This document shows, piece after piece, positions 10,252 through 18,939 of a stretch of 64,000 nucleotides of DNA. Positions within the stretch are counted from its first letter, which is position 1; each line of letters begins with the position of its first letter. The stretch spans positions 1-64,000 of the forward strand of contig QNGE01000776.1 in NCBI GenBank assembly GCA_008508345.1, given 5' to 3'. Source of the DNA: Paragonimus westermani. Taxonomy: Eukaryota; Platyhelminthes; Trematoda; Plagiorchiida; Troglotrematidae. Both the position numbers and the translations under genes were made by a program. The notes under the pieces are model-generated. The model was given only the letters and a program-made list of their open reading frames with translations, was not told the origin of the DNA and did no database searches.

Positions 10252-13200
10252 TTAATTTAACGGTTTATAAAGTGGGTGAGAATCCAATAACACTTTGAGA
10301 CGGTCTTTAGAAGAGCAGCTGACAATCTCTAGTGGTAGGTCGTTCCAGTAGTTGATAACCCTATAAGAGAAGAACTGTTGTCTTAGGAAGGTCCGAGGTC
10401 GAAGTTTATAGAGCTTCTTGTCGTGACCTCTTCGACTGTTATCACTTACTAAGGTAAATTGTTGCACGAGTCCTGCGCTAAAGAGAAAGTGTGTGAGAAT
10501 TAATTCGCTGCGGAGTCTACGAAACTCAAGTGGATAAAGATCGAGAATTTCAAGGCGAGACTCGTAGGATAGATGCCGCAAGCCAGTGACCATTTTGGTG
10601 GCTACTCGCTGGACACGTTCAATGGCGAGTATGTCCTTCTTCAAACCGGTGTAGACGACTTGATTGGCATACTCGAGCAATGGTCTTATGTAGACTCTGT
10701 AAAGCGTGTGAAAGGCGCGCTTGTCAATCCGGGGGAAGGTTCGTTTGATCATCCCGAGAGTCATGAGACCCCTTTTTGCGGCCAGCTGGTGATGATAAGA
10801 GAAGGACAACCCAGACGATAGCCAGATCCCTAGGTCTTTTTTGAGGTCTACTTTCGTGATACCTACTACACTTTGTGCACCATGTATCACGAATAGGTTC
10901 CCAGAGTCTCCTCCGAGTGACATGTGCGCACACTTACTGTCGTTTAGAGGGAGACTCCAATCCTCTGACCAGCACTTAATACGATCAAGGTCAATCTGCA
11001 ATGCACTGGGGTCACAGGCGTTCCAGATTTTTAAGTCGTCGGCATAAAGGAGAGCGTTGCTAGAGATCAAATCGGGGAGATCATTGATGTAAATAAGAAA
11101 CAACAATGGACCAAGTACCGATCCTTGAGGGACCCCCACAGAGACTGGGGATGGGGACGAAAGGCCTGAACCGGTTTTTACTCTAAAAGTCCTGTTACCA
11201 AGAAAGGAGGTTATCCAGCGGAGAACTTCTCCTTGAATCCCATAGGCTTCTAGTTTGTGCAGCAGAGGACCGTGTGGGACACGGTCGAAGGCTTTGGCAA
11301 AGTCGAAGAAGATAGCGTCCGAGATATGACCATTGTCTTTGGCCTCTGTTAGGCTATCCATGAAGATTAACATATTAGTTATGCATGACCGCTCAGGAAG
11401 AAAGCCATGCTGGGTCGAAGAGAAGAGGTTATTTGAGAAGAAATGCTTAAAGATAGTGCGTTTTAACAGTCGCTCCATTATCTTGCATGGGATGCTGGTA
11501 AGGCTGATCGGTCGATAACTAGCAGGAGAATGACGATCGCCTGTTTTAAATATAGGTGAGACATTGGCCTCTTTCCATGCCTCCGGAAGAGTGCCTGTCC
11601 GAAGTGTCTGTTTAAACAGATCGAAGAGAGGCATCGCCAAACTGACGGCCGCTTCTTTGAGGATCCGGGGATGGATCTTGTCTGGTCCCATGGCACTATA
11701 AGGATTGATCTTAAGCAAGAGGTCCTGAACGTCAGACACAGAAAAGTCAGCTGTCAGGATGGGTTGTTGGAAGTGCCTCTGCGGGAGAATTGGATGCCAG
11801 TTTGGCAGATCCACATTGTAGACTGATGAGTAGTATTCCCTGAACATCTCGGCAACCACTTGGGGGTTGGAGGAGGTTTCCCCGTCGGGAAGCCGCAGAG
11901 AAAGCGCTGAGGGCTTAGTTTTTCTCTGGCGTCGTATATACTTGAAAAGAAAATTCTTATTCTCGTGAGCTATTTGTAGGATTTTCGACTGTACGTGTTG
12001 GGTGTGTTGCCGGATTTCCCGCTTGCACCTGTTTCGTACAGAGCGAAAGGCCTCTAGATCCTCTGGCCTATCCGTTAGCTTCTGTTTAGAGAATAGACGA
12101 GAACGTAATTCAAGAAGGCGGCGTATGTTCCGCGGAAGCGGTGCACGAGAGGAGAACTTCAATAGTTTTCGAGGAACAAATGCCTCATCGGCTTCGTGAA
12201 TGGCAGCTTTAAAGGAAAGGTAGTTCAAGTTCACTGAGTCGGATGTGAGGCTGAGTGTGCTTAAGAACGTCCTTAGTGCGTTAAAGTCTGCGTTTTGGAA
12301 GTTTCGGAATGAAGTCTTTGTTACAGCGTTTTGGAGCCAGTAACAGATAAAGTCAAAGTTTAGTAGCATATGGTCACTATGCCCTAGCGGCGGTTTGATG
12401 ACCACCCTATCTACCAGGTGAGCCTCGTTCGTAATGACCAGATCGAGCAAGGAGGGTGTCTGTCCTGGACGGTGCCTTGTAGGTAGATCGACATGCTGTG
12501 TCCAGGCTTTCTCATGGATCAACATTGCCAAGGACTTCGAGAACCCGCAGCCACAGTCCTCATGAGAAGCCGCCATAGAGTTGAGTTTGGGTGCGTTGAA
12601 GTCACCCATAATAAGAAGATGGGAGAAACGCTGGGCAGACGTGAGTCTGTCTAAGGTAGCAAGGATGGCTTCGTCGTCGGATGCACTGCATGACGGCGAG
12701 CGGTACACAACACCGGTAAGAAGCGTGTCACGTTTGCGAAGTTGGAGTTTAATCCAGAGCGTGTCGCATTTCTCTGGGAAGGTAAATTCCCCTACGACAG
12801 CTGGCACTGGGAGCTTCTGGCTTAGGAAAACGGCGCAGCCTCCCATGCGTCCACGGGAGGAGTCCGTCCGGTATAAAGAGTAACCAGGGACATGCAGTTC
12901 ATTATCACTGATATCCGCGGAAAGCCAGGTCTCTGTTAATGCAAGAATGTGAGGGCTAGTGTCGTGGACCAGCTGTCTGATTTCTGGTAGTTTGTTCAGA
13001 AGGCTCAGACAGTTGGTGTACACGCACTTTAAGGCTACTTCTTCGTTTGGCTGGGTGCAAAAAGAGACAGAAGTGCACGAGGGAAAGCTTGGGAAAGTAG
13101 CCTCAGTAGTGAGGGGGGTTGTGCAACTGGCGGCGTAGTTCTGTGAGCCCTCTTGGGGGGTGGTGGCCGTTTCATCACAGCCTGGGCATAAGTGAGCGTC

Positions 13201-13449
13201 CCTGTTGGACGCTTCGTCCGCTTCTCTTGGCCCAAGGTCAATGACGTTCGGACCGCTCTTGCTTTCAGAGCTTTCGGAGGGTGATTTGCGGTTTTGCACC
13301 CTCGAAAATTTGGATAAAGTTGTAGATGGGAAGAGAGTATAGGACGAAATGGCCCCGATGTAGCCGGGGGGAGAGCCATCGGAATGACACTTTTTTGGAC
13401 CATTTTTGACGCAGGAGGGGATCCCAGCAGACTCACTGGGCTGTAAAGC
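10252..13449 (-). CDS. CR1 ORF2: endonuclease and reverse transcriptase
   Basis: The protein nicks target DNA and copies the element RNA at the nick. Counting from a GTG at 13299 (1015 residues to the stop), the endonuclease shows NCLSLLNKLPE (about 96-106), TETWL (122), GDFNAP (232), SLLDLVITN (283) and GHSDHMLL (306). The RT shows YRPISLTSIPCKIMERLL (about 595), GFLPERSC (632), FDFAKAFDRVPH (665), GVPQGSVLGPLLFLIYINDL (722) and the catalytic LYADDLK (751-757). An RNase H domain is not evident. The frame is open from 13449, just after a TAA, but contains no ATG before the endonuclease, and it overlaps the end of ORF1 by 17 nt in the +1 frame. Translation must therefore use reinitiation, frameshifting or a non-AUG start. 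No internal stop or frameshift is visible. Confidence 0.92.
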   Translation of the reverse strand, partial: ALQPSESAGIPSCVKNGPKKCHSDGSPPGYIGAISSYTLFPSTTLSKFSRVQNRKSPSESSESKSGPNVIDLGPREADEASNRDAHLCPGCDETATTPQEGSQNYAASCTTPLTTEATFPSFPSCTSVSFCTQPNEEVALKCVYTNCLSLLNKLPEIRQLVHDTSPHILALTETWLSADISDNELHVPGYSLYRTDSSRGRMGGCAVFLSQKLPVPAVVGEFTFPEKCDTLWIKLQLRKRDTLLTGVVYRSPSCSASDDEAILATLDRLTSAQRFSHLLIMGDFNAPKLNSMAASHEDCGCGFSKSLAMLIHEKAWTQHVDLPTRHRPGQTPSLLDLVITNEAHLVDRVVIKPPLGHSDHMLLNFDFICYWLQNAVTKTSFRNFQNADFNALRTFLSTLSLTSDSVNLNYLSFKAAIHEADEAFVPRKLLKFSSRAPLPRNIRRLLELRSRLFSKQKLTDRPEDLEAFRSVRNRCKREIRQHTQHVQSKILQIAHENKNFLFKYIRRQRKTKPSALSLRLPDGETSSNPQVVAEMFREYYSSVYNVDLPNWHPILPQRHFQQPILTADFSVSDVQDLLLKINPYSAMGPDKIHPRILKEAAVSLAMPLFDLFKQTLRTGTLPEAWKEANVSPIFKTGDRHSPASYRPISLTSIPCKIMERLLKRTIFKHFFSNNLFSSTQHGFLPERSCITNMLIFMDSLTEAKDNGHISDAIFFDFAKAFDRVPHGPLLHKLEAYGIQGEVLRWITSFLGNRTFRVKTGSGLSSPSPVSVGVPQGSVLGPLLFLIYINDLPDLISSNALLYADDLKIWNACDPSALQIDLDRIKCWSEDWSLPLNDSKCAHMSLGGDSGNLFVIHGAQSVVGITKVDLKKDLGIWLSSGLSFSYHHQLAAKRGLMTLGMIKRTFPRIDKRAFHTLYRVYIRPLLEYANQVVYTGLKKDILAIERVQRVATKMVTGLRHLSYESRLEILDLYPLEFRRLRSELILTHFLFSAGLVQQFTLVSDNSRRGHDKKLYKLRPRTFLRQQFFSYRVINYWNDLPLEIVSCSSKDRLKVLLDSHPLYKPLN

Positions 13450-14527
13450 TTAGGAATAAAATATTTTTTTGCGGCCGTTTTTTGTGTGAGATGATTGGGG
13501 GTCTAGAAGATTGGTGGTCCTTAGCACCTTTGGGATCTGTTTTACCGGCCCCCTGCATATCTACAGGCGCTTGACTTTCCAGTGAGATGGGGGCAGTGGC
13601 CTCTGAAGTGTGTGCTTGGGGTGGTTCGTCCGAGGACACCGGTGTCCCCTTGACATCAGGGATAAGGACCTTAACGCTAGCCTGGAGTTTGGGGTCAGCC
13701 TTGATGCATAACCTTGTTCTGGCAAGCTGAGAGCGCTTCTGCCGCTCCTGCAGTGAGCGATCTAGAGAGACTCCCCTGAGGTTTACGTGCTTTGTCTTTA
13801 GATCAACCATCTTTTCCAGTACTTCCTCCGCGCTAATCTTAGCGGGTAACGTCACAAGGAGTCCCAGTGACTTCTTGGTAGCTTTGGAGCGAAGTCTGCT
13901 GGCGGAAACCATTTTTGTAGACTCTGGAGAGAAACAAGCGTTTAGCACCGCTCTGGCTTGTTCCCCTGGAGAGAGTGTAGTCGGAAATCGTCCCCACAAA
14001 ACAAGCCTCTTCTCCCGGAGTGCTCTGTCCTTCAAGCTCGTCGCAACTTCCTCAATTTGAGCCGTGGACAAAGCCACTGCCTTGCGAGCAGCTGCAGCGC
14101 CTGGAAGGGCCAGGGCAATGTACTCATTCAACGAGCTCAGTTCTGACTTCATGTCAGATAAAGTTCTCTGAGTATCATTCAGGGCTTTTTCTACCGTGGC
14201 TATCTGTGCACTTACATCTTTGGACGCCTTATAGCCACACTTGCACGCGCCTGACTTCTGCTTGTTCGGGGTGGCGAGTAGAGGATCTAACGTGGCCTCC
14301 AGTGAGGTGCAGCTATCTCGGAAGAGACAGCTCATACAGATAAATGGCCTCTTTGAAGAAGTGAGCAAGGCGCACTGGTCCTCTCTGAGGCCAGTACACT
14401 TAAAGTGGTACCAGTGTAGGCACGTCTGGCACTGCATACCGTTCTGAACAGTCATGCGGCAGCCGAAACGACCACAAGCACTCGATACCTCTGATCCATC
14501 GATGCTGCTGGATCTTGTGCGTGTCAT
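13433..14527 (-). CDS. CR1 ORF1: PHD-finger RNA-binding protein
   Basis: 364 codons from an ATG at 14527 to TGA at 13433. ORF1 proteins bind LINE RNA and help form the retrotransposition particle. Residues 18-67 make a full PHD-type C4HC3 zinc finger: C18, C23, C33, C36, H41, C44, C64 and C67. A helical, probably coiled-coil stretch follows at about 100-140 (VSAQIATVEKALNDTQRTLS). The REKRLVLWGRF region near 170-250 is placed where other CR1/L2 ORF1 proteins have an RNA-recognition-like fold; that fold is inferred, not visible. The C-terminal third is rich in P, S, T and K and looks disordered. Its stop overlaps the start of the ORF2 frame. Confidence 0.88.
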   Translation of the reverse strand: MTRTRSSSIDGSEVSSACGRFGCRMTVQNGMQCQTCLHWYHFKCTGLREDQCALLTSSKRPFICMSCLFRDSCTSLEATLDPLLATPNKQKSGACKCGYKASKDVSAQIATVEKALNDTQRTLSDMKSELSSLNEYIALALPGAAAARKAVALSTAQIEEVATSLKDRALREKRLVLWGRFPTTLSPGEQARAVLNACFSPESTKMVSASRLRSKATKKSLGLLVTLPAKISAEEVLEKMVDLKTKHVNLRGVSLDRSLQERQKRSQLARTRLCIKADPKLQASVKVLIPDVKGTPVSSDEPPQAHTSEATAPISLESQAPVDMQGAGKTDPKGAKDHQSSRPPIISHKKRPQKNILFLSFTAQ

Positions 14528-14560
14528 TGTGTTATGGTCTGTGAGTAAATATGACAGTTG

Positions 14561-14843
14561 TTAATGGAAAGGAAACACGATGCTAGAAAATAATACGGAT
14601 ACTATCAAGGACAAAAAAGCTAATACACAATTAATACGGATAATATCGAAAACGAATAATACAATACTCAATGAGTTATGCTATTCGACAAAGAATAGCA
14701 GTGATCGTGTATAATTTTTTGATGCACCGGGCACCAAGATAGCAAAAATATGAATAGACAATGACAGCAAGGAAATTTAAACCAGATTTCGAGTTACCCG
14801 CGCCGTATGTCAAGCTTGTATATATGTAAAAGGGAGAAATTAC
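14561..14843. other. A+T-rich spacer between two CR1 copies, with a short repeat
   Basis: It holds two near-copies of TAATACGGATANTATC (from about 14592 and 14632, roughly 40 bp apart). It could be the 5' leader of CR1 copy 1 or older target DNA. No gene is seen. Confidence 0.45.
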
Positions 14844-15128
14844 CGATTTCAGGGATTTGTACACGGGTTTAAGGCTGGGTCCAAAATCACCCCAATCCCG
14901 TCATTTTGTCCAGTTCGATCTTCGGTGGTTATCTGTTGACCTGAAGGAAAGTCACTGAAAACAGTGTGTAGCGCCGCTATATGGGGTTACGGAAAGCACC
15001 AGAAACAGAGTAAAACAATAATCTAAGAGAACAGAGTAAATTACCAGTCCAACGGTTTCCTAAGTAGGTGGGAATTCAATATCACCTTGAAACGGTCCTC
15101 AGATAGCAGACTGATCACTGAGAGTGAG
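14844..15128 (-). mobile_element. CR1 LINE 3' stub (copy 2)
   Basis: About 285 bp that align with 10051-10325 of copy 1: the shared 3' terminus (CGATTTCAGGGATTTGTACA), CTGTTGACCTGAA, AGTCACTGAAAAC, the AACAGAGTAAAA block and CAACGGTTT at the ORF2 stop region. Similarity ends at about 15128, inside the last ORF2 codons. It is a typical 5'-truncated LINE insertion, in the same orientation as copy 1 and just behind its 5' end. Confidence 0.85.
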
Positions 15129-18100
15129 TGTGAGCTGTTAGCAAACGATTCAATATCAGTTTCGGTCTATCAGTTAGAGACCGCAGATTAAACCTACCGT
15201 TGAGGAATCTTCGGTGGCACTATTTTCACTTTCCCCACCAACTCATTGAACTCGTGAGCCGAATGTTTTGGCCGAAGGTCGCCTGGATACTTATATAAGA
15301 ATTTAGTCTGTAGTGTGGCTACAATTTGGCAGAAGGGATTGGTGAATCACGGAGGCTTATTTTAAATGCGTTGAATCTCCGGCTAATGGTGAGCGGTCGT
15401 TCGGTACATCAAGAATGGCTGTGGGCTGCACAACTGGAAGGTCTAGTTTTGCCTCCGTGAAAAAATGCATACTGATGGCGATAGATATTTTAGGATGAAG
15501 CCTCATTAGGAGTGCATGTGAGTATGTGGATACCGATAACTGCAGAAGAGACGGGTGATAAAATGCACAGTTTGGAAAAATGGTATCCATCCAGCAAAAT
15601 TAGCTCCACTGGCCGAAGTGTTGGTATATGCCGTTTGATGCTGAATCGCCATATAAATGGAGGAGAGTAGTCTAACGGAACATCGGGAGCTGAGAGCAAT
15701 AACGGAAGTATTGAAGAGGCTTCATAATATCACTCCAAAAGCTTCAAACATGCGCGACTAACGTTGATTGGAGTGATATCCGACGCAATGCAGCATATCG
15801 CGCTAGAGAAGTACGCATACCGCTGAAGCAGATAAAAAAGCAGCCGACGAGCAGAAAGGATGTGGGCGACTTGATAGTTGCAACACAGACCCCGGGGAAT
15901 GGATAAAGTGCAATTTATCACTGACAAGAAAAATGGGTTCATAAGGTGCCTCAAAAAATCTTTTAACAGATTGGGACGTATGCGCACGCTGTTGTTCGTG
16001 TTTCAAGCTTGTCGGCAATGTGAAATTATCAGCATATCCTGAGGATAGCTCGATGCAACAGAGATTCGACACAGCTTATCAGTAGTGTGCAGACGGAGGT
16101 GCCGATTAGTGTCATCGAGAGTGAACAACTGCTGGAAACTACCTCAGGGGATCACGGCGCATTCAGGGATTCTCACTGTTCCGTCTGAAACCGCCTCATC
16201 CCAGTCAGAGTGAGCGGGAATGTCCGAAAGTGTTAAGAGTTAACAATAGCCATTTTTTCATGTTTGTCTTTTATTCGCCATGCTCATTGACGACTCAACC
16301 TCCACTTTTGTTAACTGCCCTACAGTCTTCTGATTCGAGGATGTTTGCAGGTCTTCATGCATTGCATGGATAGCCTGTAGTTTTCTCACTGTTGCACGCA
16401 TCTTTGGAGCGGAATAGAGTGGCTTTTAGTAACCTATTTTTGGTTTCGTCGGTTGGAGGTAATTAACATGGACAATCATGTTATGCTCGGGACCTAGATT
16501 CTCCGTTTCGTTCATAACGCGGAGAAGAATTTGACTTCTGTCGAGTGCATTATTATTTAGCAGACAAGCCGGAGTATTTTCTCCGAGAGTATAGATATTT
16601 TGCAAGACTTGAACAGCTGATGAAATGAAACATGGGATCCGGGATACCAGTAGTTGTAGAGTGTGAACCGCGTGTACAGCCGCCCGCCGATCTGAGTGCT
16701 TACTGTTCATTTTTTGTCTCCACTTGAGGTTTCATTAAGTGTCCTGCTTCTTCCCATTCGTACTACTTTGAACAACAACATTTATTGCTTCATTACTATC
16801 TGCCCAAAGTTCTTATATTTTCAGGGCCGAAGCCACTCTTCTCCTTGGTCATGAGGAGCAAGTATTGGTATTAGTCCCGTTCTCCGGGTGCCTGTCATGT
16901 CTTGTAAGTCAGCATGTCTTACATATATTTAGCATCGTGTGCCGGTTTTTTCTAATAAGAACACCGTTGAAACGTAATGGAATCCTTGGAGATGACGGAT
17001 GTAAAATATCGGACATCACAGATAACCGTTGCAAATCCAGCGAATTCAACTAAAAATCGCCATACGACAGTGCATCGTCCACAGAACTCCGTTTTCCCTG
17101 TTAATGTTACAGCAACCTTTGCGTTCTCTTGTTTCGTGCTATTTAGCAAACGTCGAATGCTACATCAACGTAATCCCTTGTTGAGGCCTTTGATTCTCAG
17201 TTCCTCTACACCAGGCTGACTATCAAACCTCAATCTTACCTTTTCCATTAAAGGGTAAAGTAACGATGACTAGCTAGTAACGTGAACACTGACTGTTTGA
17301 AACCTCTGGATGCCAGGGATCCGTCGTTTATTCTCGTCTCACTGTACTCTATCTGGTGATCAGAGTGAATTGAAAATTAGGCAGCCTTTAACCTATTTTT
17401 GCACGTAACTGCAAATAAAGAAGCAGTATACTCTGAAATGGGTTTGTTAAGTGGTTGAGTGCCTCCGTATCAACTTTTCAACGCTGGTAACCAGCAAACC
17501 CAGCTGGTTCACGAGATTGCTGCGTTGGCCGTGCGGTCACGAATGCAGTGAACCTATATAATTATCTTCTCACCACTCCTGAGGAAGGCCAGCCAAGGTG
17601 ATTGAAACATACAGTGTTACAATTTGCGGGTAACTCTGCGCTAATCTCAATTCATTACCCTATGATAAGGACTATGTTTGAGAAACGAATGCCGTTTGCG
17701 CTCCTTTCGGCGCGAGCCTGTTTGGACGTTGGAACAATTATTCGTGCAAGTGAGGAGTTCGTTGGATATCCAACGTATTTGACCACGTAACTCACGCTGC
17801 GCTTGCCATTCGTTTAGATATGTTGTCACTTTTTGATTAATAATAATAATAATGGTATATTTCTCAACCCATTTGTGACTCGAACTTTGACTCCGGTTAT
17901 CAGCCGTACACCCCGTATTTATCTGTTGTGCCGTTCTTGGGCTGTCTTCTCAGTTTGCCTAGCCCTACGAACCAGCGTGTTCGGTTGAAATGAACACTTC
18001 ATTTAACGACGCGCTAAGTTACAAGTGAGTGAAACATGTAATAAATCGTTTGCATTATAGTGTTCAGTTTTGTTCAGTTGCTTTAGTGGTGAAGGTTCAA

Positions 18101-18900
18101 GTGGAAGTTTCGTTGCCGTGTCTTCGATCACTAGGCAGTTCCTGTTACTGTTCAGGAGGCATAACGCTTTGTACTCGACAAACAGTTCAACCATTGATGT
18201 ACAAATAAAGATTAGAATGTCTTTTGATTTTTATGACGACTGCTTCGCGCCTTCAAAACATTATTACCGATACATTGCAACGTTCACCAACTTTTCGTTA
18301 CACGTCTGCCAGACCGATTATTTTCAACAGGCGGCATTCATCCTCAAACTGCGTCTCGAAAAGACGCTCCATAACGTAAAGCTAGGCGATGAAAAGCCAC
18401 ACTTTCCCCAGAACGTACAGCTGGCAGTCAGCAAATCCCAGTTGAAGGAAGATCTCTTGCAAATGAAATGAATACAACGGCTGTCTGAGGGTACACCAAA
18501 ATTATTATGTGTGTTGTTTCCACGCCGGTTGGACGCGCTGGCTGTCTTGGTCGATTCAACAAGTCAACGAGTTTGGGGTTCTGCACATTCACCAGTAGTT
18601 GCAAAAAAGCCACTCACTGCACGTCTGATAATAGTTTATCGGATATTAAATGCACCGAAATAGAAATCCTGCTTGTGACGCCTTACAAACGCCGTAAACA
18701 CAACCCGTTCGAATCAAACGAAGAAGCAGCACGATTGCGACGCCATTTGGTAAACCTCAGTTTCAACATTTGTTGACCCAACTCCTTATTAGAAATTTCT
18801 CTAACGCGTGGCCAATAACCCTCCAGATCCGACACTGGCGGCCCTTGTTGGCACTACGGTTAGAACGGGGAAGACATCTTACTAGGCCGACCGGCGTGTT
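15129..18900. other. Unassigned intergenic sequence
   Basis: Nearly 3.8 kb without a gene I can name. Several frames of 60-133 codons are open (for example minus 15803-16072, minus 16426-16710, plus 18070-18471), but none shows a family motif, and overlapping frames on both strands are equally long. The plus frame at 18070-18471 precedes the Ty3 relic and might be a worn Gag; I cannot confirm it. A TAA microsatellite lies at 17838-17853. Confidence 0.4.
17838..17853. repeat. TAA microsatellite
   Basis: Five perfect TAA units plus one base. Confidence 0.9.
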
Positions 18901-18939
18901 TCAGTGACGTCAGGCACATACCAGACATAATACAATCAC

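Larger units (their letters stand above)
10041..14560 (-). mobile_element. CR1-type LINE, structurally complete copy 1
   Basis: A 4.5-kb minus-strand element with ORF1 (zinc finger), ORF2 (endonuclease plus RT) and a 3' UTR of about 210 bp. Its 3' end carries a 9-bp near-repeat (TGAAATCGC then TGATATCGC on the minus strand) instead of poly(A), as expected for CR1-like LINEs. The same 3' end, starting at the CGATTTCAGGGATTTGTACA motif (plus strand), recurs at 14844 and in eroded form at 28934. Both ORFs are free of stops over more than 1,350 codons in total, in sharp contrast to all other elements in the window, so this copy is the youngest. The 5' end is approximate: it is placed just upstream of the ORF1 ATG, and the leader could extend further. 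Confidence 0.9.

Noticed and set aside
13035..13436. 133-codon frame beginning at the ORF1 stop of CR1 copy 1
   Set aside because: It starts with GTG, is in a third frame overlapping the ORF2 lead, and has no domain. The ORF2 frame itself explains the region.
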